The notes beneath the pieces are model-generated. The model was not told where the DNA came from. It worked only from the letters and a program-made list of their open reading frames with translations, and made no database searches. From the NCBI RefSeq assembly GCF_002860125.1, contig NZ_PGVA01000027.1, positions 1 to 50,130 on the forward strand: 50,130 nucleotides of DNA. The letters run 5' to 3'. Position 1 is the stretch's first letter, and each line of letters opens with the position of its first letter. Below are positions 25,232-33,712 of the stretch, piece by piece. This DNA comes from Bacillus canaveralius (GTDB lineage: Bacteria > Bacillota > Bacilli > Bacillales > Cytobacillaceae). Both the position numbers and the translations under genes were made by a program.

Positions 25232-27310
25232 GTGTATTTGGCTGAATTAAAGATTTGGAATTTCAGAAAATATGGTGACGCCTCAATGGAAGGAGAACCA
25301 GTTATACTAGTTAATTTTAAACCAGGTGTAAATCTCCTTGTTGGCGAAAATGATTGTGGAAAAACAACGATTATAGATGCGGTCAAACATCTACTAGGTA
25401 CACAAAGCTACGACTATACTAGAATCGAAGAAGACGACTTTTATATAAGTAATTCGGGAATAAGAACTAAGCACTTAAAAATTGAAGGGATATTTAAATC
25501 ACTCACTGATGAAGAGGCAGGCAATTTTTTAGAGTGGATCAGTTTCGATGAAAAAGGAAATACCGAATTAATTGTTCGTTTGGGTGCCAAAGTGAACAAT
25601 CATCAGATTATCACTAATGTTACAGCGGGTGTTGAAGGACTAGATACGCGGTTTGAGGCAAGGGACTTGTTAAGAGTAACCTACTTAAAACCGTTAAGAG
25701 ATGCGGAAAGCGAATTATCATCGGGGTATAAATCAAGACTTGCACAGATATTAAGAAATCATCCTCTTTTTGCTAAAGAAGATAATGAACATACATTAGA
25801 GAAGTATATTCGAATTGCGAACTCCCGAATCAAGGGATATTTCGACAAAGAAACCTTAGAAAAAGAAGAGATATTTGAAATCACTGAAGGAGAACAAGGT
25901 GCTAAGTTAATAACTCAGTTTCTTGATGATACACTTTCAGCTTTTATGGGAATTAGTTTTAATGAAAACAATTACAAATCATTCTTAGATATAACTAGAA
26001 ATGACCTTTCTTCAATATTAAGGAAATTAAGTTTAAATATAGATGAAAATAAAATAGGACTAGGTTCTCTCAATCAACTGTTCATAGCAATGGAATTATT
26101 GTTATTTGAGATAGAAACAAATTTTAACTTAGCATTGATTGAAGAAATTGAGGCTCATCTTCACCCTCAAGCACAGCTTAGATTGATCAAATATTTACAA
26201 GACAAGGGTGAGAATGCTAATGAGCAGTACATAATAACAACGCATAGCATAACCTTAGCTTCAAAAGTACAGTTAGATAATATTATATTGTGTAGAAATA
26301 ATTTAGCATTTTCCATGGGGCCTCAATACACAGAGCTAAGTAGTGGTGACTATCAATTCATCGAGAGATTTCTCGATGCTACTAAAGCAAATTTATTTTT
26401 TGCAAAGGGCGTTATTTTTGTTGAAGGGGATGCTGAAAATATTTTATTACCAATACTAGCTGAAATAATCAAAAAACCATTACATAAATATGGAGTTTCA
26501 TTAGTGAATGTAGGAAACACGGCTTTTATAAGGTATTCAAGAATCTTCAGAAGGAAGGATGAATCTTGTCCTTTAGATTTTCCAGTATCGATAATTAATG
26601 ACTTGGATGTTAAACCTCTAATCTGTAATCAAAATAATAGTAGTTGTGATGATTACAAATATTTAACCATTCCTGAAGCAGCAATCAATGAACTAGAGAA
26701 AAAGTATGTGGGTTTGATGCTTGGTTGTTTAAGAGAAAATAAATTTCTTTCATTAGATAAGGCTAGAAGAGCGGTATTAAGGTATAACCAAATTGATGAT
26801 TTTAAAGATTTTAGAGGATTTCAAACAGAATTTGATAGGACTGTAACTCTAAATCAGAGCATTACTGTAGTAAAGGAATTGGTTGAAAGGGAAAAAAGGG
26901 GAAAATATGAAACGGACACAATCAAATTATATCTAAATGAATGGACTATGGAATATGACATTGCCCTAAGCGGTCTTAAATACTATATTCACTGTGCAAT
27001 TCAAATCAGCAAAAAAGTGAAGTCAGATGAGGATATAATTAATAGTTTAAATCTCGAAAAGGAGTTAGAAGCAGCAAAAAAGGAAATTGAGGAATACGCT
27101 ATTAGTAAAAGTGATGAAGAAACTGCTTACTGGATATACGAAGATTTATATAAAAATAGAGCCTCTAAAGCCGTAACAGCACAGTATTTTGGAAAATTAA
27201 TAAAAATGCATGAGGAAACTGTTAAACCAATTCTTGAAACAGATCAGCACATTAAGTATCTAATCGACTCCATTAAGCATGTTTGTCGGGAGGGGGATTT
27301 TAGTGAATGA
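25232..27310 (+). CDS. OLD-family ATP-dependent endonuclease, GajA-like (Gabija defence)
   Basis: This 692-residue protein has an ABC/SMC-type ATPase domain followed by a TOPRIM nuclease. Walker A 'GENDCGKTT' (about residues 38-46), Walker B 'LIEEIEAHLHP' (about 302-312), and His switch 'TTHSITLASKV' are intact. The TOPRIM acidic residues are in 'IFVEGDAENILL' (about 394-405) and the DxD of 'INDLDVKP' (about 453). About 200 further residues, partly coiled coil, follow the TOPRIM, making it longer than the Bacillus cereus GajA (about 580). GTG 25232 is preferred because AAGGGA (25216-25221) sits 10 nt upstream. It overlaps the helicase gene by 8 nt. The region is markedly AT-rich, suggesting transfer. 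In Gabija, GajA nicks DNA when nucleotide pools fall during phage replication. Confidence 0.87.
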   Translation: MYLAELKIWNFRKYGDASMEGEPVILVNFKPGVNLLVGENDCGKTTIIDAVKHLLGTQSYDYTRIEEDDFYISNSGIRTKHLKIEGIFKSLTDEEAGNFLEWISFDEKGNTELIVRLGAKVNNHQIITNVTAGVEGLDTRFEARDLLRVTYLKPLRDAESELSSGYKSRLAQILRNHPLFAKEDNEHTLEKYIRIANSRIKGYFDKETLEKEEIFEITEGEQGAKLITQFLDDTLSAFMGISFNENNYKSFLDITRNDLSSILRKLSLNIDENKIGLGSLNQLFIAMELLLFEIETNFNLALIEEIEAHLHPQAQLRLIKYLQDKGENANEQYIITTHSITLASKVQLDNIILCRNNLAFSMGPQYTELSSGDYQFIERFLDATKANLFFAKGVIFVEGDAENILLPILAEIIKKPLHKYGVSLVNVGNTAFIRYSRIFRRKDESCPLDFPVSIINDLDVKPLICNQNNSSCDDYKYLTIPEAAINELEKKYVGLMLGCLRENKFLSLDKARRAVLRYNQIDDFKDFRGFQTEFDRTVTLNQSITVVKELVEREKRGKYETDTIKLYLNEWTMEYDIALSGLKYYIHCAIQISKKVKSDEDIINSLNLEKELEAAKKEIEEYAISKSDEETAYWIYEDLYKNRASKAVTAQYFGKLIKMHEETVKPILETDQHIKYLIDSIKHVCREGDFSE

Positions 27311-29270
27311 TCATATAATAATCACATCTGAAGATATTGCGGCTGCAGAAAAGATTCTCCTTAATGAAGGGAGTTATTTTGATAAAGAGGAAAAAGTACC
27401 TATTATAAGCTGCATGGATGAATCAATTGATGTTATAGCATGCCCGGGTAGTGGAAAAACCACAACTTTACTAGCAAAGTTATGTATACTATCTGAAAAA
27501 ATGCCTTTCAATAACGATAAAGGGATTGCAGTAATAACTCATACGAATGTAGCAATCGAAGAAATAAAGAATAAGTTAGGCAATAAGAGTGATATTTTAT
27601 TCAGTTACCCTAACTTCTTTGGTACGATTCATTCATTTGTGGATAAATATCTTGCGATACCATTCTATAAAGAAATTTTTAAATCCAATATTGTTACCAT
27701 CAATGATGACATATTTAATCAAAAATTAACTAGAAAGTTTAGACCGTTTAGTAAGTTAGGTAAATTTATTTATGCGTGTGTAATAAGAGAAAATAAAGGA
27801 GAGCGTCCACCTACAAAAGAATTAAGCCGGCTTCAGCAAGCTTACTTAACACGTATATATATGGATCTAGAAAAGGGTCAAATAGTATTTAAAGTAAATG
27901 AAAGAACTATTGTGAAAAATCCGGATAATGAATTGTATAAAGAGTTATTTCAACTATTTTATGAAGATTTAATCGGTAATGGCGTTTTGAGATATAGGGA
28001 CTCTTATTTCTTGGGACGACTATATATTCAGAAACATCCAGAAATTAAGAATTTCTTTTCTTCTAGATTTAAATACGTTTTTCTTGATGAGACTCAGGAT
28101 AATAGCAGTATTCAGCATGAAATTTTAAATTCATTATTTGAAAAAGGAGAAACCATAATTCAACGCTTTGGTGATCCAAACCAAGCAATATATGAAAATG
28201 TAAATATAGTTGATCCTCAAAATGTAATTCAACTAAGACTTTATGAAATAAGTAACAGTATGCGCTATAGTCAATCGATCGCCAATTTGATTAGTCCACT
28301 TAGAGTTATTAACAATGGCAAAGAGTTAGTTGGAATCACTAGTGAAGATAGCATAGTTCCTCACATGATAATATATGATAGTGATAAGATATCAGAAGTT
28401 AAGGGAAAATTTGTAGAGTTAATCAAAGAATTTGATTTAAAAGATCATAAACACCCTTTTAAGGCGGTTGGTTGGGTAGGCTATAATGTCAACCCTGATA
28501 GATTAACTATCGAATCTTACTTCCCAAATTATGTATCAAAGAAAAAAATTACTTCTCAAATTGACAAAAATAATTTCCATATTTGTTTAAATCAAAACAC
28601 TAAAAGAAAGCTGACAGTTGGCAATGTATACAAGGGTATTCTCGAATTCTGTTCGAATTATTTTGATAATGTCGGAATAAAAGTAGAAGAAACCATACTA
28701 ACGAAATCGCAATTCGAAAAACTACTTAAAGAAAATTATAATGAAGATTTTCAAGAGCTAAGGAAACAAACATATGTGTGGTCTAAATTAATTTTTTTGA
28801 ATGATAGGAATGTATATTCTGAAGTAAATTCTTTTTTAAAGGATTTATTAAAAAGATTCACAGGCCAAGAAAATTTTGATGAAGCATATTTTGATTCGTT
28901 ATTTCAATCTTCTGAAGCAAATGTTAAACAAGATTTTGAAAAACATGTAAATACCTATTCTAAAGATGGTATCAATGTCATGATAGATACTATTCATGGT
29001 GTTAAAGGTGAGACTCACACAGCAACCCTATATCTTGAGACATTTTACAAAACAAATGATATAAAACGAATAATGAAATTTCTTCTTAATCACAACAGCA
29101 AAAAACCTAACCAAGAAGAATTTAAGAGTTTAAAAATGGCTTATGTTGGAATGAGTAGAGCAACAAAGTTGTTATGTATCGCAATAGATAAAGAAAGTAT
29201 AAGTAAAAAAGATTTTGGGAAATTGAATGAAATGGTTAAAGAAGACAAAATCGTTATGGTTAACATCTAA
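27303..29270 (+). CDS. UvrD/Rep-type superfamily 1 helicase, GajB-like (Gabija defence)
   Basis: This 655-residue SF1A helicase has all core motifs: Walker A 'ACPGSGKTTTLLAK' (about residues 45-58), Ia 'THTNVAIEEI', Ib 'GTIHSF', Walker B 'FLDETQD' (about 259-265), III 'RFGDPNQAIYE', IV 'NSMRYSQSIANLI', V 'DTIHGVKGETHTA' (about 561), and VI 'YVGMSRATKLL' (about 613). GTG 27303 follows GGAGGGGG (27289-27296). It is translationally coupled to the OLD nuclease gene. It is larger than the reference GajB (about 490 residues). The pairing with an OLD-TOPRIM protein is the defining architecture of Gabija/class 2 OLD systems. Confidence 0.87.
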   Translation: MNDHIIITSEDIAAAEKILLNEGSYFDKEEKVPIISCMDESIDVIACPGSGKTTTLLAKLCILSEKMPFNNDKGIAVITHTNVAIEEIKNKLGNKSDILFSYPNFFGTIHSFVDKYLAIPFYKEIFKSNIVTINDDIFNQKLTRKFRPFSKLGKFIYACVIRENKGERPPTKELSRLQQAYLTRIYMDLEKGQIVFKVNERTIVKNPDNELYKELFQLFYEDLIGNGVLRYRDSYFLGRLYIQKHPEIKNFFSSRFKYVFLDETQDNSSIQHEILNSLFEKGETIIQRFGDPNQAIYENVNIVDPQNVIQLRLYEISNSMRYSQSIANLISPLRVINNGKELVGITSEDSIVPHMIIYDSDKISEVKGKFVELIKEFDLKDHKHPFKAVGWVGYNVNPDRLTIESYFPNYVSKKKITSQIDKNNFHICLNQNTKRKLTVGNVYKGILEFCSNYFDNVGIKVEETILTKSQFEKLLKENYNEDFQELRKQTYVWSKLIFLNDRNVYSEVNSFLKDLLKRFTGQENFDEAYFDSLFQSSEANVKQDFEKHVNTYSKDGINVMIDTIHGVKGETHTATLYLETFYKTNDIKRIMKFLLNHNSKKPNQEEFKSLKMAYVGMSRATKLLCIAIDKESISKKDFGKLNEMVKEDKIVMVNI

Positions 29271-29297
29271 TAAGCTAGATTATATAATGTTTTCTCA

Positions 29298-29327
29298 CCC
29301 CCTTGTCGATTCGGCATGGGGCTTTTT
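29298..29327 (+). terminator. Terminator of the Gabija-like operon
   Basis: CCCC-TGTCG (29299-29308) pairs with CGGCA-GGGG (29312-29321) with one T-T mismatch around an ATT loop, followed by CTTTTTATTTT. It closes the AT-rich two-gene island. Confidence 0.8.
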
Positions 29328-29557
29328 ATTTTAAAACAGTCTACTTAAGATGGGTAATATCAAGGAGAAGTTTGCCCAAAATCAAAACGAGTTCATACAT
29401 TATTGTTTGGATAGCAACGATAAAACTCAAAAATTTAAAAGGGGAATTATGATTTTTTAGTCTATCGTCCGGACCAATGCAAAAAACAAGTCTCACCCAC
29501 TCATAATTTATTTTAAATTACAAATAATCTTAATAAACAGGTTTGGGAGGAATCATC

Positions 29558-31003
29558 ATGGAAAAAGGACTGTCGGCATGGCAGTTGGCGATGATGGCAT
29601 TGGGAACTGTAGTGGGCGGATCATTTTTTCTCGGGGTATCCCTGGCCGTCCGGACTGCCGGTCCTGCTGTTATTATTTCATACATATTGGGAGGAGTTTT
29701 AGTATATTTTATCCTTATTGCGCTTTCAGAAATGACAGTGGCAGATCCAGCCCCTGGTTCATTTCGTACTTTCGCTGAAAGGGCTTATGGTCCAGGAGTG
29801 GGCTTTGTAGTGGGTTGGGTCTATTGGACAGGCCTTATTCTGGCCATGTCAAGTGAGGCCACTGCTGCATCGATTTTTTTAAGGGAGTGGTTGCCGGGTA
29901 TTTCTCTGCCGTTATTAGGATCGATCATTATTATAGGGGTGACACTGCTCAATTTACTTGGCGCTGAGCGTTTAAGCCGATTGGAGAGTGGGCTTGCAGC
30001 TGTAAAACTTCTTGCTATCGCAGGATTTATTATTCTCGGTTTAGTTTTAATCTTGGGGTTAATGCCAGGCGCTCCCCGGGTAGGAGCCGGCGAGTTAGCT
30101 GCAGAACCTTGGCTTCCTGGAGGGATTGGAGGAATTGCCGGAAGCATGCTGGTCGTAATGTTTACATATGCCGGTTTTGAGATTATTGGTTTGGCGGCTT
30201 CTGAGACGAGCGATCCTCACAAAACGGTACCGAGAGCTATTACCTATACCATATTAGCGCTGGTAGGACTTTATACTGCTGCTATTGTCGTATTGCTGCC
30301 TTTAATACCGACGGCTGATTTAACGGAAGAGGTAAGTCCGATGGTAGCAGCCCTTACGAGGCAGGGATTTGGCTGGGCTGGAACTGTTATCAATATCGTG
30401 TTAGTGACCGCTATTCTCTCCACGATGCTGGCAGCAACGTTTGGATTAGGGCGCATGATCCGATCGTTGGCCGATGAGGGACATGCTCCGTCCTGGGTAA
30501 AGGGCAAAGGAGATGTTCCTTACCGGGGGATCCTCTTTTCAGGTGCCGCTATGCTCGCAGCATTAGGGCTCGGATTGTTTCTCCCACAACAGGTTTATGT
30601 GTTTTTGATAAGCTCCGGTGGTTTTGCTCTACTGTTTACCTATGCTGTCATCATTGCTACTCACTTCAAGTTTCGGAGGAAACACGGGTGCCCTGATAAA
30701 GGTCAGTGCCAGCTGCCGGGCTATCCCTTTTCATCCTGGCTGGTTTTAGCAAGCTTGGTTGCCATTATTGCAAGTATGCCGCTGGTTCCCGGACAGGGAG
30801 CGGGGCTTGCAGCAGGATTATCGTTAGTGGTCTTATATACGATTATTTATTGGGTAATCAGATCCTGTATTAAATTAGCAAACCGGGTGCGTCAGGACAT
30901 GGAAGAAGCGACAGGTCCTTTTAAATTAGAAACCCTTCGTCCGAATACAAGTATCGAGGCTTCGGAAGAGCTTGTTCCGGATAAAAAGCAAGGGAAAGAA
31001 TAA
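29558..31003 (+). CDS. APC-family amino acid permease
   Basis: This 481-residue transporter has twelve predicted hydrophobic segments. The N-terminal APC signature is 'ALGTVVGGSFFLGVSLAVRTAGPAVIISYILGG' region (TM1-TM2, about residues 14-46), and 'ADPAPGSFRTFAERAYGPGVGFVVGW' corresponds to the TM3 loop. The short hydrophilic C-terminal tail contains Lys and Glu. ATG 29558 follows GGGAGG (29545-29550) by 7 nt. It is a single gene between the defence island and the PTS cluster, followed by the terminator at 31095. The substrate is unknown; the family imports amino acids or amines. Confidence 0.92.
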   Translation: MEKGLSAWQLAMMALGTVVGGSFFLGVSLAVRTAGPAVIISYILGGVLVYFILIALSEMTVADPAPGSFRTFAERAYGPGVGFVVGWVYWTGLILAMSSEATAASIFLREWLPGISLPLLGSIIIIGVTLLNLLGAERLSRLESGLAAVKLLAIAGFIILGLVLILGLMPGAPRVGAGELAAEPWLPGGIGGIAGSMLVVMFTYAGFEIIGLAASETSDPHKTVPRAITYTILALVGLYTAAIVVLLPLIPTADLTEEVSPMVAALTRQGFGWAGTVINIVLVTAILSTMLAATFGLGRMIRSLADEGHAPSWVKGKGDVPYRGILFSGAAMLAALGLGLFLPQQVYVFLISSGGFALLFTYAVIIATHFKFRRKHGCPDKGQCQLPGYPFSSWLVLASLVAIIASMPLVPGQGAGLAAGLSLVVLYTIIYWVIRSCIKLANRVRQDMEEATGPFKLETLRPNTSIEASEELVPDKKQGKE

Positions 31004-31011
31004 AGGAGGAA

Positions 31012-31113
31012 TTGGAATTCGGTCAGGTAAGTACCGGTACATTCAAAGTTAAAACGAATGACTATCAATTTCAGGATGTGCCTTTTTTAAGCCAGCTTGT
31101 CTCAAAGAGATAA
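31012..31113 (+). CDS. Possible 33-residue peptide overlapping the permease terminator
   Basis: Directly after the permease stop, AAAGGAGG (31002-31009) precedes TTG 31012 and a 33-codon frame (begins MEFGQVSTGTFKVK, ends SQLVSKR) that stops inside the terminator stem. The spacing between ribosome binding site and start is only 2 nt, which is poor, so translation is uncertain. No family is recognised. It could equally be a decayed gene start. Confidence 0.3.
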   Translation: MEFGQVSTGTFKVKTNDYQFQDVPFLSQLVSKR

Positions 31114-31120
31114 GCTTTTT
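31095..31120 (+). terminator. Terminator behind the APC permease
   Basis: GCTTGTCTC (31095-31103) and GAGATAAGC (31107-31115), a 9-bp stem with an AAA loop and one G-T pair, are followed by TTTTTAG. Confidence 0.85.
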
Positions 31121-31265
31121 AGCATTTTGTACAAGAATCAGCCTATATTCATTGAGTATAAAAATGTTATCATAGGTTAAAAAATTTCAGCATTGTATGT
31201 TTCACACGTTCAGCACAATTTTGTTTAATTTATGAAACAAACTTTGGTTCCAACAGTTATACAAA

Positions 31266-31280
31266 ATGAAAACGCTTTCT
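31266..31280 (+). promoter_or_regulatory. Putative cre site in front of the PRD regulator
   Basis: ATGAAAACGCTTTCT matches the cre consensus (WTGNAANCGNWWNCW) well. It lies 31 nt upstream of the chosen start of the regulator gene, so CcpA would repress the PTS cluster at the level of its activator. Confidence 0.6.
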
Positions 31281-31310
31281 AATACAATGAAACTAAGCAG
31301 GGGTGATTTA

Positions 31311-33371
31311 ATGATTTTAGAAGAGCGGCCTTCAATCTTACTGAACCATCTTGTCCGTTTCAAAAAGACAACCATACCGCAGCTAATGGACCAGACACAA
31401 TTATCCAAACGGCAAATTAAATATGATTTGGACAAAATCAATCATTGGCTGAAGGAAGAGAAACTTCCATCGATTACTGTCCAGCGAAATCAGTTTATTG
31501 ATGTTCCTGTGAAAGTGCTTGACCATGTTTCTGATTTACCGGTGTTTTCAAAAGAAGATTTTATTCTGACAGACGAGGAAAGGTATTTGGCGATCTACCT
31601 CTATATATTCGCCAGGCATGAACCAATCTCCTCAGCCCATCTGACTGACCTTTTAAAGGTAAGCAAAAACACAGTGATTTCTGATGTTAGAAAGTTGAAT
31701 GATATGATCATCCCTTTTCTGGTTAAAGTTTCTTACAGTAGAAAATCGGGATATCACTTAAAGGGGACAGAGTGGGATAAACGGGTGCTCCTCATGAATC
31801 AACTAAATATACTTCTGCAAAAGCCAAATGGAGAAAAGCTTCTGCATTATATTTTAAGAAAAGGCGGGCGTGAGACACATCTGGAAGAGATTACACAGCA
31901 TCTTCTTTCACTTGAGAGGGACTTTCACCTTCAGTTTGTCGAGGAACGACTCAGTCAATTTGCTTTCTTTTTACAATTTTATTGCATCAGGCAAAGGGTG
32001 AATAAAATCGTTCAGATTTATTCGGATGAGCTGGATGTATTAATGCAGGACCCGCTTAAAGTTGTTGCCAACAAACTGGTTCACTTGTTGAACCTTGAAG
32101 AAGCAGAGTCTGAAATCGGTTATCTTATTATCCAGCTTCAAGGTCTGTCGCTGGGAAATGCTTCTGTTGTAAAAGATGATCATGATTTGCTTCTAAGCAT
32201 ATGTGACCGGCTCGTCACAGAATTTGAATCGAAGGCTTGCGTTACGTTTCAAAAAAAGAACAATGTGATTGAAACGCTGTACCAGCACATTAAGCCTGCC
32301 TATTATCGGATGAAATACCGCATTCCAATTAGTAATCCATTGCTTAATGAGATTAAGAAAGAGCACAAGGAGCTTTATTTTATCGTCAAGGAATTGCTGC
32401 TTCCTATCGAGTCACTCTTAAATATTACGATCCCGGATGAAGAAATTGGCTTTATTACGATTCATTTCGGAGCGCTTTTGGAAAAGCCAAAGCAATTACT
32501 GCCGAAAAAGAAAAGTGCTGTCATTGTTTGTCCAAGCGGAATCAGTTCTTCCTTAATGGTCAAGCACCAGCTAGAAGCGCTTTTCTCTGAGATTTCCGTC
32601 GAAGAAACCGTGTCGTTGAAAGAATTTAATAATAATAGCTTTAGTGACTTTGATATTATTTTTTCTACTGTGCCACTCCAAACCCGGCGGCACTATTATC
32701 TGGTAAAACCGATTATGACACCGATGGAAAAAAGCAGCCTGATTAATGAGGTATATCAAAATCTGTTTGGCATTGAACATCAAGGTGTCTCTTCAAATGA
32801 ATTCATCCAATTGATAGAAGAATATGCAACTGTTTTTGACAGGGAGGGCCTAAAAATAGCTCTCAATCATTTATCCATTCATAAAAATGCAACTAGGTAC
32901 AGGGGGAATGCGCCAGTGTTGACCGATTTAATTACGAAGGAGACGATCCAGTTTAAAGACCAATTGCCAGATTGGGAGGAAGCCATAAAAGTAGCAGCAC
33001 AGCCATTGCTGATAAAAGGAGTGATTGAACCTTCCTATATCGATGCCATAATCGATAATGTAAAAACATTGGGACCTTATGTCATCGTTGGCCCGGAAAT
33101 CGCTATCCCGCATGCCCGTCCGGAAATGGGTGTTAACCAAATTGGCATGAGTTTTCTGAAGTTAACAGAGCCGGTTTATTTCTGTAATGATGAGAAATAC
33201 CCTGTTTCCTTATTATTTTGTATAGCCGCAATAGATAATAAAAGTCATTTGAAAGCCCTTTCGCAATTAACAAGACTATTAAGCAACAAAGAAGAAGTAC
33301 AGAAGCTAAAAGGGTTGGATAGTGCTGAAGACGTACTTCAACTCCTTGATCAGTACTCAAAAGTAATGTAA
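31311..33371 (+). CDS. PRD-containing transcriptional regulator with EIIB- and EIIA-like domains (BglG/MtlR/LicR type)
   Basis: This 686-residue regulator has N-terminal helix-turn-helix domains ('TIPQLMDQTQLSKRQIKYDLDKIN', then a second near residues 110-135, 'SSAHLTDLLKVSKNTVISDVRKLN'). PTS-regulation domains follow (phospho-His candidates in 'LYQHIKPAYYRMKY' and 'FITIHFGALLE'). Next is an EIIB-like domain with Cys in 'VIVCPSGISSS' (about 404-414), and last a C-terminal EIIA type-2 domain with the active His in 'IAIPHARPEMG' (about 598). ATG 31311 after AGGGGTGA is preferred over the upstream ATG 31266, which lies within the cre site. No separate EIIA gene accompanies the PTS genes, so this domain may also donate phosphate to the IIB protein. 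Confidence 0.9.
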   Translation: MILEERPSILLNHLVRFKKTTIPQLMDQTQLSKRQIKYDLDKINHWLKEEKLPSITVQRNQFIDVPVKVLDHVSDLPVFSKEDFILTDEERYLAIYLYIFARHEPISSAHLTDLLKVSKNTVISDVRKLNDMIIPFLVKVSYSRKSGYHLKGTEWDKRVLLMNQLNILLQKPNGEKLLHYILRKGGRETHLEEITQHLLSLERDFHLQFVEERLSQFAFFLQFYCIRQRVNKIVQIYSDELDVLMQDPLKVVANKLVHLLNLEEAESEIGYLIIQLQGLSLGNASVVKDDHDLLLSICDRLVTEFESKACVTFQKKNNVIETLYQHIKPAYYRMKYRIPISNPLLNEIKKEHKELYFIVKELLLPIESLLNITIPDEEIGFITIHFGALLEKPKQLLPKKKSAVIVCPSGISSSLMVKHQLEALFSEISVEETVSLKEFNNNSFSDFDIIFSTVPLQTRRHYYLVKPIMTPMEKSSLINEVYQNLFGIEHQGVSSNEFIQLIEEYATVFDREGLKIALNHLSIHKNATRYRGNAPVLTDLITKETIQFKDQLPDWEEAIKVAAQPLLIKGVIEPSYIDAIIDNVKTLGPYVIVGPEIAIPHARPEMGVNQIGMSFLKLTEPVYFCNDEKYPVSLLFCIAAIDNKSHLKALSQLTRLLSNKEEVQKLKGLDSAEDVLQLLDQYSKVM

Positions 33372-33380
33372 GCGATAATA
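33367..33380 (+). promoter_or_regulatory. Imperfect cre-like site before the PTS IIB gene
   Basis: TGTAAGCGATAATA differs from the cre consensus TGWNANCGNTNWCA at one position (the final CA is TA). It overlaps the regulator's stop codon and lies 30 nt before the IIB start. Confidence 0.4.
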
Positions 33381-33409
33381 GTAAAACACATTATTTGGAG
33401 GGAACATGA

Positions 33410-33691
33410 ATGAAAATTCTTGCGGTATGTGGATCAGGACTTGGCAGCAGTTTTATGCTCGAAATGAATATTCAAGAGATTTTGGATGAGCTCGGCGTAA
33501 AGGGAGTCGAAGTCAGCCATTCAGATTTAAGCTCTGCGACGCCGGACATGGCCGACTGTTTTATTGCGACAAAAGACATTGCTGAGGGAATGGCGCACTT
33601 GGGGGAGGTGGTGGTCATCGAAAGTATCATCGACAAGGACGGCATCAGGGAAAAGCTTGTGGAAGTATTAAAAAATAAAGGTTTGTTGTAA
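33410..33691 (+). CDS. PTS transporter subunit IIB (lactose/ascorbate type, UlaB-like)
   Basis: This 93-residue cytoplasmic phosphocarrier begins MKILAVCGSGLGSSFML. Cys7 in the 'CGSGLGSS' P-loop is the phosphorylation site. Its size and fold fit the PTS_IIB superfamily paired with UlaA-type IIC proteins. GGAGGG precedes the ATG. It should transfer phosphate from an EIIA domain to the sugar bound in the IIC subunit encoded next. Confidence 0.92.
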   Translation: MKILAVCGSGLGSSFMLEMNIQEILDELGVKGVEVSHSDLSSATPDMADCFIATKDIAEGMAHLGEVVVIESIIDKDGIREKLVEVLKNKGLL

Positions 33692-33712
33692 AAAAATAAG
33701 GGGGTTTTAATC

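Noticed and set aside
29372-29452. Short frame after AAGGAG between the helicase terminator and the APC permease
   Set aside because: Only about 26 codons, lysine-rich AT-driven sequence and no sign of conservation or a terminator.
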